A stretch of DNA of 5,966 bases, taken from positions 1-5,966 of the forward strand of contig CALZDK010000119.1 of NCBI GenBank assembly GCA_945637645.1. The letters are read 5' to 3'. Source of the DNA: an uncultured Prevotella sp. (lineage in GTDB: Bacteria; Bacteroidota; Bacteroidia; Bacteroidales; Bacteroidaceae). How positions within the stretch are numbered: the stretch's first letter is position 1; the number at the start of each line of letters is the position of its first letter. Under the pieces are notes generated by a model. It saw only the letters and a program-made list of their open reading frames with translations. It searched no databases and was not told the DNA's origin. A program made the position numbers and the translations under genes. Of the stretch, positions 1 through 5,966 are shown piece by piece.

Positions 1-105
1 ACAATACAAAATAAAAGTACTACTTTTTAATTTTTATTGTTAAAACGCAGCCTAACTTATTAAAAGTTAGTGCAAGTTTTAGACAATACAAAATAAAAGT
101 ACTAC
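1..105. repeat. AT-rich palindromic repeat unit(s), 82-bp period, directly after nrnA
   Basis: Bases 1-23 recur exactly at 83-105 (both begin acaatac and end gtactac), giving an 82-bp period. The DNA from 17 to 105 is also one long imperfect palindrome centred on base 61. Arms 17-40 and 83-105 pair with two unpaired bases (24, 82) and three mismatches. Arms 41-46 and 76-81 pair perfectly, and 52-58 pairs with 64-70 around a 5-nt loop, for about 36 pairs in total. Bases 1-16 also pair with 25-40, so the left edge looks like the end of a further unit sharing the gtactac heptamer (17-23). The right copy ends two bases before the nrnA stop codon. A REP/MITE-like intergenic repeat or an mRNA 3'-end structure are both possible. 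The repeat is seen directly; its function is unknown. Confidence 0.75.
41..81 (-). terminator. Possible 3'-end hairpin behind nrnA (weak terminator candidate)
   Basis: This is the core of the palindromic repeat. A 6-bp outer stem (41-46 with 76-81), an optional 3-bp segment (47-49 with 71-73) and a 7-bp inner stem (52-58 with 64-70) close a 5-nt loop. It would fold in the nrnA transcript about 27 nt past the stop codon. The stem is AT-rich and is not followed by a clean U-run on the minus strand, so it does not match a classical intrinsic terminator. It could equally stabilise or process the mRNA 3' end. Confidence 0.25.
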
Positions 106-107
106 AC

Positions 108-1142
108 TCACTTCAAAAGACTGGAATAGGCGTGAATTGCCTTGCGCGTGATTTCCTCCGCCTCTTCCATTCCGCAGAATAGCCTTCCGCCAGACGCGTT
201 CTTATGGCCGCCTCCGTTGAAGAAGCGGGCTGCCATCTCGTTGCAGGGAAAATCGTCGACGGAACGGAGCGATACAAGTATGAGGTTGTCGCGTTCGGTG
301 TCCTCGCGGAGAGATATGGAAAGGCGCATGTCCTTGATTTGCAAAGGCATGTTGACGAGGCCCTCGCTGTCGCCCTTGGTGTATTGGAAACGCTGAAGGT
401 CGTCGCGCGTGAGTGTGAAATAGGAGGCGTGGAGGTTGTCAACAACGTTCATCTTCTTGTAGAGAACATAACCCTGAAGACGCAGGCGATGTTCGCTGAA
501 AACGTTATAGACGTTGCGATATATTCTGTCCTTGTCGATGCCCTTGGTGAGGAGTTGGCAGATGATGAAGAAAATCTCCGGCGCATTGCTGGCAAAGGTG
601 AAGCCTCCAGTGTCGGTCATCATGCCACAATAGACAGGAACGGCAAACTTGCGGTCGAGCTGCGGGAAAAGTCCAAGTTGCCAGACAAGACGGAACACCA
701 TCTCGCACGTGGAGCTGAGCGGAGGGCGTGAGATGCTCAATACGGCATCTACCGAGGGGTTGAGATGATGGTCGATAAGAACCTTTGAAGCATGGGTAGC
801 GCTGAGGGGTTTCTCCATATCGTCGGTGCGTGACAACTCGTTGAAATCGAGACAGAAAATCAGATCGGCATCGCCAATGATGGCATCAGCCTCGTCGGGA
901 TGTTTGTCGTAGCGCATTATGGTCTCTACGCAAGGTAACCAGCGAAGGAAGTCGGGGAACTGGTCGGGAACGATGATTGTGGGTTTCTTGTCAAACTGAC
1001 GCAAGGCTTCCGCCCACGCTAACGACGAGCCAATGGCATCGCCGTCGGGGCTGACATGGCAGCAGACAACGATATTGTCTGCTGCCACTATAAGGTTGCG
1101 GAGCTGGTTGAGCTCCTCTGGACTCAAAAGTTCAATCTGCAT
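108..1142 (-). CDS. nrnA: DHH/DHHA1 phosphoesterase, NrnA-type oligoribonuclease / pAp phosphatase
   Basis: Complete 344-residue DHH-superfamily protein, the usual NrnA length. The N-terminal DHH domain carries the metal-binding motifs in order: HVSPDGDAIGS (His29, Asp33, Asp35), LDFNE (Asp99), DHH at 124-126, and MMTDTGGF with Asp177. The C-terminal DHHA1 domain ends in the substrate-binding GGGHKNASGG motif (310-319). Known members are cytoplasmic Mn-dependent enzymes that degrade 2- to 5-nt RNAs and dephosphorylate 3'-phosphoadenosine 5'-phosphate to AMP. All catalytic motifs look intact, so activity is expected. The ATG at 1142 lies 5 bp behind the upstream stop codon, with no Shine-Dalgarno sequence, and matches the expected N-terminus. 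It is probably cotranscribed with the nucleotidyltransferase gene. The balance among nanoRNA, pAp and cyclic-dinucleotide breakdown products as substrates cannot be read from sequence. Confidence 0.93.
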   Translation of the reverse strand: MQIELLSPEELNQLRNLIVAADNIVVCCHVSPDGDAIGSSLAWAEALRQFDKKPTIIVPDQFPDFLRWLPCVETIMRYDKHPDEADAIIGDADLIFCLDFNELSRTDDMEKPLSATHASKVLIDHHLNPSVDAVLSISRPPLSSTCEMVFRLVWQLGLFPQLDRKFAVPVYCGMMTDTGGFTFASNAPEIFFIICQLLTKGIDKDRIYRNVYNVFSEHRLRLQGYVLYKKMNVVDNLHASYFTLTRDDLQRFQYTKGDSEGLVNMPLQIKDMRLSISLREDTERDNLILVSLRSVDDFPCNEMAARFFNGGGHKNASGGRLFCGMEEAEEITRKAIHAYSSLLK

Positions 1143-1147
1143 TCCGG

Positions 1148-2059
1148 TTAGAAAAGTTTGTTTGGATAAACTCCTTCGTCAACAAGCTTCTGGATACGGT
1201 CGACAGTGTCCTGGCGGTCGGCTGAATAGGTTACTCCAAACCACTTGCTGGTTGTGTCGAGAACCTGTACGGTGGATGTTCCCTCAACAATAAGTTTGTT
1301 GACCATGAGCGGAATGAAGAACTCCGCCTTGAGGTTCGACATATTTTTGGGGTCGGAAAGGAACTCCTTGAAATAAGCCTCACTGTGCTGGAAATAGTCG
1401 GGAGTGAAGCCCCACATGTTCATGGACACAGGTGTGTTTTCCTCTACGGGCACCCATTTGCCTTCCTCGTCCTTGTAGCAGATAGGACCGTCAACACGCA
1501 TTATCTCGGTGCGCTCCACAACGGTGGTGAGATTGCCCTGCTCGTCCTTGGAGCAAATGCCGCGTGCCACTGTTCCGTTCTCTGACAGGGTGTTGCCAAC
1601 ACGGAAGCCCACCATGGCATACTTGTTGGTGCTGCCCTCGGGAAGGTCGGCAAGGAATTTTCCAATAACCTGGAAAGCGTCGCGGTTATAGAAGTCGTCG
1701 CAGTTGATGACACAGAACGGTTCGTTGATAACATCCTTTGCCATCATCACGGCATGGTTGGTTCCCCAAGGCTTTACACGGTCGGCGGGGCAGGTGAACC
1801 CCTCTGGAAGGGAATCGAGGCTCTGGAAGCACAGCTCTACTGGCACATGACCCTCGTACTTGCTGAGAATCTTCTCGCGGAAATCCTGTTCAAAGTCCTT
1901 GCGGATTACGAAAACGATTTTGCCAAATCCAGCCTTTATGGCGTCGTAGATGGAGTAGTCCATTATGGTCTCTCCGTTTGGTCCGAGACCATCAAGCTGT
2001 TTCAGACCGCCGTAACGGCTTCCCATTCCGGCAGCTAAGAGTAATAAAGTAGGTTTCAT
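1148..2059 (-). CDS. Sugar-phosphate nucleotidyltransferase family protein (NTP_transferase fold)
   Basis: Complete 303-residue protein of the family that joins an NTP to a sugar 1-phosphate, giving an NDP-sugar and pyrophosphate. The nucleotide-binding signature LAAGMGSRYGGLKQ is at 8-21. PWGTNHAV (97-104) matches the base/sugar-binding segment of the family, and CDD (120-122) supplies the metal-binding acidic pair. VERTE (181-185), NMWGF (214-218) and EFFIP (246-250) resemble sugar-pocket elements. The C-terminal stretch around KWFGVTYSADRQD (272-284) replaces the left-handed helix found in longer members. No signal peptide is visible, so it is cytoplasmic. The substrate is not identifiable: it does not look like typical RmlA or GalU, and MurU-type enzymes are shorter. 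The ATG at 2059 places the glycine-rich loop next to the N-terminus as usual. It is the first gene of an apparent operon with nrnA. Confidence 0.88.
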   Translation of the reverse strand: MKPTLLLLAAGMGSRYGGLKQLDGLGPNGETIMDYSIYDAIKAGFGKIVFVIRKDFEQDFREKILSKYEGHVPVELCFQSLDSLPEGFTCPADRVKPWGTNHAVMMAKDVINEPFCVINCDDFYNRDAFQVIGKFLADLPEGSTNKYAMVGFRVGNTLSENGTVARGICSKDEQGNLTTVVERTEIMRVDGPICYKDEEGKWVPVEENTPVSMNMWGFTPDYFQHSEAYFKEFLSDPKNMSNLKAEFFIPLMVNKLIVEGTSTVQVLDTTSKWFGVTYSADRQDTVDRIQKLVDEGVYPNKLF

Positions 2060-2165
2060 GTCTCTTTTTTTTAAGTTTTTATTCGGTCGTTATGACTTGT
2101 GTGCAAAATTAATACTATTTTTTGTAATCGCCACACCTTTATGGAAGTTTTTTTTCAAAAAAACA
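2060..2165. other. AT-rich intergenic region between tamL and the nucleotidyltransferase operon
   Basis: This 106-bp non-coding gap is the only sizeable break between the four genes. Next to the tamL stop is an imperfect palindrome: eight T, one C and seven A (2148-2163), with outer arms cctt t at 2136-2140 and aaagg at 2170-2174. It could act as a weak terminator for the tamB-tamL transcript, but the stem is almost all A-T. A promoter candidate for the downstream operon lies at 2104-2135. The 30 bases before the ATG at 2059 are A-rich on the coding strand, which is typical of Bacteroidota translation starts. Confidence 0.6.
2104..2135 (-). promoter_or_regulatory. Candidate Bacteroidota sigma-ABfr promoter for nucleotidyltransferase-nrnA
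   Basis: On the minus strand TAATTTTG (2111-2104) matches the Bacteroidota -7 consensus TAnnTTTG exactly. The -33 box is expected about 20 bases upstream, where TGTG (2135-2132) stands in place of TTTG, a three-of-four match. Transcription would begin near 2097, giving a leader of roughly 38 nt before the ATG at 2059. It lies in the only gap upstream of this two-gene unit, which supports it. An AT-rich gap can yield the -7 motif by chance. Confidence 0.45.
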
Positions 2166-4517
2166 TCAGAAAGGATAGCCAATGGCGAAATGTAGGGTCT
2201 GATTGTCCTTAAAGCTGTCGATATTGTAGAAACCGCCCTTGCCCGTGTCGTAAGGCAGATGGAGGCCGACGCCCCAGTCGAGACGCAAGACAAGGAAGTC
2301 CAGGTCGTAGCGGATGCCGATGCCTGTGCCGACGGCTAACTGGCGGTAGAAACGGTCGAACTTAAACACTCCCGGAGACATCCACTCGTTTAAAAAGTCG
2401 TCCTCGTAGTCCTTCTTGAAATTCCACACGTTGCCCACATCGAGGAAAATGGCTGTAGAAAGGCTGCCGAAGAGCCTGCGGCGATACTCGAGGTTTGCTA
2501 CAAACTTTATGTCGCCATTGTTCATGACATAGTTGAGCTCCGGTATGCCCAACGGTACAATCCCTCCGGGACCGATTCCTCTTATGGGGAAGGCACGGAG
2601 ACTATTGGCTCCACCGACATAGAACATTTCGGAAAACGGAGCGAAGAGTCCATTGCCATAGTTGTAGATAACTCCGGCATTGACATGGGCGAGGAGTTTG
2701 GCGTTTGGGTTGAGAGTCCATGTCTTGCGGAAGTCGGTTTCTAATTTCAGAAACTGAGAATACTCGGTATTCAGCAATTTCTTGTCGGTCTCATTCCATC
2801 CTCTTCCCGCCAAGACATAGCCCAGAGAGACGAGATTGCCTGCCTCTGCGACGGTGGTTTCCCAGCGGACGGGATTGAGACACGACGTTGGACTACTATA
2901 TGTATAGGTGTAGCGCATCTGAGGAACAAACTGGTTTTCCATCATTATGCCTATATACATATTGTCGTCCATAAGAGAGTCGAGCTTGGTGGAACGGGAG
3001 TCGGTCACCTGATATTTCACCACGAGTGGCGAAAACTCATGGGCACTCTTGGGCGAAGTCTGCCAACGGTAGGTCCACTCGCCAGAAAAGACTGTCATCT
3101 TGTAGTATTCAGGACGGTAGATGGTGTTTGTGGATATTTTTGCCATCGTTGAAGACTTCGAGAAAAAGCGGTGGCGTATGACATTACCGTTCTTGTCGCG
3201 CACACGACGACGTTCCTTATAGAACGGCGCCACGATGCGCGGAAACTCCAATGTGGCATCGACACCATACTCGTAGTTGCTGTCGGAGGTGCGTTTATTA
3301 GTTTCCCAGGCATATGATCCATGTAGATTGAAATCGAGTTTCTCGCCTCCACGGAAAGCATTGCGGCGAGTGAGTCCTGCCTTCAGTTCGGGCCCCATGC
3401 GCCCGATGGTCTTGTTCTTGAAATTGCCTTCAAAATAGACATCGTAAGGTCGGTCGAGAACAAAATCGAGGGTAAGGTCGAGAGTGTCGCAAGCCAAGGA
3501 TGTGTCGCGTGGTGCAAACCTGAAATCAACGGAACTGAACAAGCCCATGGAACTGAGGTGCGAGGCTGTCTCCTGATAGTCGGAGTAGCTGTAGAGGGAG
3601 TTATGGCGAACCTTCATATCTCGCATTATTACACGAGGGCGCAATGGCGGCTTCTTGCCGTTGTAGTTCATGGAAAAGAAGCGGAAGTGAAGACTGTCGG
3701 TAAGCGGCTCTGTGTAGGTGCGTTGCATGTTGATGTGTATGTTTCCAATATGCCACTTGTGGAGCGCGCCTTCGGGCAGTCCAGATGCCAGTTGCAACCT
3801 TAGCCGTGCCTTGTTTGGCTCGGCAAGTGTATCGGCAAGGTAAGAGGCGAAGCCCGACTGATAGTAATAGTAGCCATTGTCGCGGAACATGGTGTAGAGC
3901 CTCTGTCGCTCGCCGTCGAGGTTGGAAACGCTTAACGGAGTGCCTTTCTTCACTACAGCCTCTGAGGAATAGGCATTGATAAGGCTGTCTGCCTCGTCAG
4001 GGAAATTAACGTAGGATAAAGTGTCAACAGTGAACAACTTGCCGACATTGACATTATACCCTATCTTGCTTTTCTTCGGATTCTTTTGCGGTATTTCCTC
4101 GTAAGTCACTTGCGAGTGAAGATAGCCATGATTGCGCAACACTGTCTGTGCTACGGAAGCTCTCAAGGCAGGATTGACCCAACTCATTAGGACCGGTTGC
4201 TTGCCAAAACTCTTTACCATCCATTTTGAAAACCCGTCGTCGTTATCGGAGAAGGCATTCCATATCCACAGGCCATAGGGGAATGGTGTCCGATAGTAAG
4301 AACTGCCGAACAACGCTCCGTTGGGAGCTGTTGCCAAGGCTGCCTCAACCTCAATCTGGGTGTTGAGGAAATGGTCGGAAGGCTCATAGTTCTCGTAGTT
4401 GATTTTCTTGAGACCGATGAACAGTTGGTCGTCGTCGGGTATATTGCTCGTTGTGGAGCAACCGACGAGGACAGACAAGGCAAAGATAGCGAAATATGTT
4501 TTGAGTATTCTATTCAT
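2166..4517 (-). CDS. tamL: TamL: lipoprotein TamA/BamA-family outer-membrane barrel (Omp85)
   Basis: Complete 783-residue Omp85 protein. Residues 1-20 form a lipoprotein signal peptide: a charged start, a hydrophobic core, and lipobox LVGC with the lipidated Cys20. A periplasmic region follows with POTRA-like repeats, roughly 115-160, 162-245 and 253-355 (the last contains SSMGLFSSVDFRF). The 16-stranded barrel spans about 358-783. It includes NSLRAF at 638-643, in the place of the conserved L6-loop motif (VRGF/Y in BamA and TamA), then RGIGPGG. It ends in a strand LHFAIGYPF with the terminal aromatic expected of a beta-signal. The protein should sit in the outer membrane, lipid-anchored on the periplasmic side, partnering TamB in envelope assembly or lipid transport. 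It overlaps tamB by 8 nt. The start at 4517 is fixed by a strong ribosome-binding site and by the signal peptide. Homology and lipobox are seen; the exact cargo is unknown. Confidence 0.9.
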   Translation of the reverse strand: MNRILKTYFAIFALSVLVGCSTTSNIPDDDQLFIGLKKINYENYEPSDHFLNTQIEVEAALATAPNGALFGSSYYRTPFPYGLWIWNAFSDNDDGFSKWMVKSFGKQPVLMSWVNPALRASVAQTVLRNHGYLHSQVTYEEIPQKNPKKSKIGYNVNVGKLFTVDTLSYVNFPDEADSLINAYSSEAVVKKGTPLSVSNLDGERQRLYTMFRDNGYYYYQSGFASYLADTLAEPNKARLRLQLASGLPEGALHKWHIGNIHINMQRTYTEPLTDSLHFRFFSMNYNGKKPPLRPRVIMRDMKVRHNSLYSYSDYQETASHLSSMGLFSSVDFRFAPRDTSLACDTLDLTLDFVLDRPYDVYFEGNFKNKTIGRMGPELKAGLTRRNAFRGGEKLDFNLHGSYAWETNKRTSDSNYEYGVDATLEFPRIVAPFYKERRRVRDKNGNVIRHRFFSKSSTMAKISTNTIYRPEYYKMTVFSGEWTYRWQTSPKSAHEFSPLVVKYQVTDSRSTKLDSLMDDNMYIGIMMENQFVPQMRYTYTYSSPTSCLNPVRWETTVAEAGNLVSLGYVLAGRGWNETDKKLLNTEYSQFLKLETDFRKTWTLNPNAKLLAHVNAGVIYNYGNGLFAPFSEMFYVGGANSLRAFPIRGIGPGGIVPLGIPELNYVMNNGDIKFVANLEYRRRLFGSLSTAIFLDVGNVWNFKKDYEDDFLNEWMSPGVFKFDRFYRQLAVGTGIGIRYDLDFLVLRLDWGVGLHLPYDTGKGGFYNIDSFKDNQTLHFAIGYPF

Positions 4518-5966
4518 TTGTCATCACCTCCTTTGTTTTTACAGACGTGGAGTCAACACTCTCATGCACAACGGTTTCCTGCTTTGGCATCGTCACCTCG
4601 TCGTCTTTCTTAAACAGATTGCGGAAGTTTTGTATTGTTTTCTTCCAGATGAAACCGGCTCCATACTCTTGCGTATAGCCATCGAGCCAATCGTAGGAAT
4701 TGTTGTTGTAGAAGAGGGTGACATATTTGTTGGCTGTGTCGTCAAGACGATATTCAAAAGTAACGTTGTCGAAGAACGATGTGTTCTGTTGTGTCTGAAC
4801 AGAAGCTCCTGTTGAGACTTTTCCACCAACGGAAATTTTCAGTCGGTTGTTCCAGAAACGCTTTGCGAACTGGAAGGAATAGTCGGTATGGGTTGCTCCC
4901 TGGGCATCGGTGCTGTTGTCGATGCCTATAGAGAGGTCGAGCGTGCGCAGTGCGCTGCCCGTAATCTGGTTTATCTCGGTGTTGAGGAAAGAGCTGAGGG
5001 CATTGTTCATTGAGAAGGACTCTGTATTTCCGTCGGCAAGGTACATTCCTGTGGTGAGCATGGTGACAGCCAACTTACCACGCTGCTCGACACTCATGTT
5101 TTGTAATTCATTGTGGAGCGTGAGGTCTTCGGGAGCATCGAGAGTAAATTCAAGCCCCATGTCTTTAAGCGTCTTGGTAATGACTATGCCACAGATGAAC
5201 TTCACGCTTCTTCCCACTCCATTGGTGCCTGAGACGTTTGCCTTGGTTTCTTCCTCGGCGGTGATGTTGAGCGTTGGATTCATCACATCGCCATGGAACT
5301 CTATGTAGCTACCGTCCTGAATGGTGAAGGTTTTCAGAGGAATGACAGGCAGTGAATACTTCATCTTTCCATTGTTAAGAGTGTATCTTCCATTAAGCAA
5401 GATGCCCTCAACGGTGTTGTACTGCATACGCAGTGAACCACCGCCCATAAGATCGATATAGTTGGTATGGTCGGCATTGAGATATGCCATAATATGCGCT
5501 CCGTTTGACACGTTGAGTGTCATGTCCATCCTGAATCCGCTGATTGGCGGACTGGAAACTACAATTTCTGTTGTGTCGGAGAAATCGCGGAACTTGACAA
5601 GCTCGTCCAACTGGTTGTCTGTCGTGATTGGGCTGTCGCGAAGAATATATCCCATGTCTGTCTTGCCGAGAACGTCGAGTTTTCCCTTCATCACAAGATT
5701 GTCGAGCAAGCCGCTGATGGTTCCGTCAACATTAACGTATGCCTTGCCGTAAGCCACGCTCTTGTTGTTCTCTTTCTCGCCAATGATTTGGTAGTCTCTT
5801 GCACGCATCTTCATATCAACCTTAATTTTCTCAAGATTGCTGAAATCCACATTTCCCATGATGTTGAGAGGGTTGTCGTTATGGGCATAGACAGTAAAGT
5901 TCTCAAGCAGCAACTTGCTTCCCACGATGCGGACAGGGTCGTTGTCGAAACGAAGGCGCATGCCGT
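4510..5966 (-). CDS. tamB: TamB C-terminal part (translocation/assembly module inner-membrane component), 5' truncated by window
   Basis: Open from the window edge to a TAG at 4510; about 485 C-terminal residues are visible. The first Met at 5961 is internal, since the frame stays open upstream and TamB proteins normally exceed 1000 residues. With that Met as 1, the TamB C-terminal (DUF490) domain is recognisable: the GTISGLLDNLVMKGKLDVLG repeat (80-99), then the segment 173-235 with GGGSLRMQY, GRYTLNNGKMKYSLP, GSYIEFHGD and NPTLNI. Region 326-385 (TEINQITGSAL, then SIGIDNS and KRFWNNRLKISVGG) follows. TamB anchors in the inner membrane and spans the periplasm as a hydrophobic beta-groove. 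Its C-terminus meets the outer-membrane barrel, here TamL, encoded next. After about 450 comes a charged, polar 33-residue tail with no recognised motif. Its codons also carry the tamL ribosome-binding site. Confidence 0.9.
   Translation of the reverse strand, partial: GMRLRFDNDPVRIVGSKLLLENFTVYAHNDNPLNIMGNVDFSNLEKIKVDMKMRARDYQIIGEKENNKSVAYGKAYVNVDGTISGLLDNLVMKGKLDVLGKTDMGYILRDSPITTDNQLDELVKFRDFSDTTEIVVSSPPISGFRMDMTLNVSNGAHIMAYLNADHTNYIDLMGGGSLRMQYNTVEGILLNGRYTLNNGKMKYSLPVIPLKTFTIQDGSYIEFHGDVMNPTLNITAEEETKANVSGTNGVGRSVKFICGIVITKTLKDMGLEFTLDAPEDLTLHNELQNMSVEQRGKLAVTMLTTGMYLADGNTESFSMNNALSSFLNTEINQITGSALRTLDLSIGIDNSTDAQGATHTDYSFQFAKRFWNNRLKISVGGKVSTGASVQTQQNTSFFDNVTFEYRLDDTANKYVTLFYNNNSYDWLDGYTQEYGAGFIWKKTIQNFRNLFKKDDEVTMPKQETVVHESVDSTSVKTKEVMTNE
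4523..4534 (-). promoter_or_regulatory. Near-perfect Shine-Dalgarno sequence for tamL inside the tamB 3' end
   Basis: The coding strand reads AAAGGAGGTGAT, 5 nt before the tamL ATG (the AGGAGG core is 10 nt away). This is a 12-base match to the complement of the conserved 16S rRNA 3' end. It lies within the tamB codons for Lys-Glu-Val-Met near its C-terminus, so it is read through by ribosomes finishing tamB. The other two internal starts in this window, at 2059 and 1142, have no comparable sequence. It decides the tamL start and suggests coupling to tamB translation. Confidence 0.75.

Noticed and set aside
39..82. Integron attC-like site: gcctaac (50-56) matches RYYYAAC and the minus strand reads GTTAGGC
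   Set aside because: The partner box gttagtg (66-72) fails the GTTRRRY consensus and the span is far too short for an attC site. No cassette-like gene or integrase is present. The match is a by-product of the local palindrome.
1..105. CRISPR array
   Set aside because: Only two copies of the 23-bp repeat are visible. The 59-bp interval is itself palindromic and partly made of inverted copies of the repeat, unlike a unique spacer, and no cas gene is present.
204..731. A 175-codon open frame on the plus strand, opposite nrnA
   Set aside because: It lies entirely antisense to a gene with all DHH/DHHA1 motifs. Its translation shows no recognisable domain, and it is explained as a codon-bias shadow of the real gene.
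4521..4526. The ATG overlapping the Shine-Dalgarno (first base 4526) as a start
   Set aside because: It is in the tamB frame and would give only a five-codon reading frame (four residues and a stop), too close to the AGGAGG core. The tamL ATG at 4517 is properly spaced and gives a full signal peptide.
4399..4815. A 138-codon plus-strand open frame spanning the tamB/tamL junction
   Set aside because: It overlaps two well-supported genes on the other strand, has no start signal and no family resemblance, and is a chance frame.
5959..5961. ATG at 5961 as the true start of tamB
   Set aside because: The frame stays open to the window edge (a Gly codon precedes it), TamB proteins are much longer, and no signal-anchor follows this Met. 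It is an internal residue.

Overview
The window looks like chromosomal DNA from a Bacteroidota organism, most likely a Bacteroidales/Prevotella-type genome. This is inferred from protein style, not from a marker gene. The clues are a lipoprotein version of the BamA/TamA outer-membrane barrel encoded directly behind tamB, very AT-rich intergenic DNA around genes of moderate GC, start codons mostly without Shine-Dalgarno sequences, and a TAnnTTTG-type promoter element. All four genes read on the minus strand, so transcription runs from high to low coordinates.

Layout in transcription order. (1) 5966-4510 holds the C-terminal part of tamB, whose 5' end lies outside the window. (2) 4517-2166 is a complete TamA/BamA-family barrel with a lipoprotein signal peptide (TamL type). 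It starts inside the last codons of tamB with an 8-nt overlap and a near-perfect Shine-Dalgarno sequence. (3) 2165-2060 is an AT-rich intergenic gap with a candidate Bacteroidota promoter and a weak palindrome. (4) 2059-1148 is a sugar-phosphate-type nucleotidyltransferase. (5) 1142-108 is a DHH/DHHA1 phosphoesterase of the NrnA family, only 5 bp behind the previous gene. (6) 107-1 is AT-rich DNA made of palindromic repeats with an 82-bp period. It starts almost at the nrnA stop codon and runs off the left edge.

The genes form two units. TamB and TamL together are the Bacteroidota version of the translocation and assembly module: an envelope-spanning TamB protein works with an outer-membrane Omp85 barrel. 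The nucleotidyltransferase and NrnA form a second apparent operon. It combines activated-sugar synthesis with turnover of very short RNA and pAp, and the reason for the pairing is not evident from sequence.

The genes themselves are mostly ordinary housekeeping or envelope functions. The least explained items are the palindromic 82-bp repeat unit at 1-105 and the unusually strong Shine-Dalgarno sequence at the tamB/tamL junction, in a phylum that normally avoids such signals.
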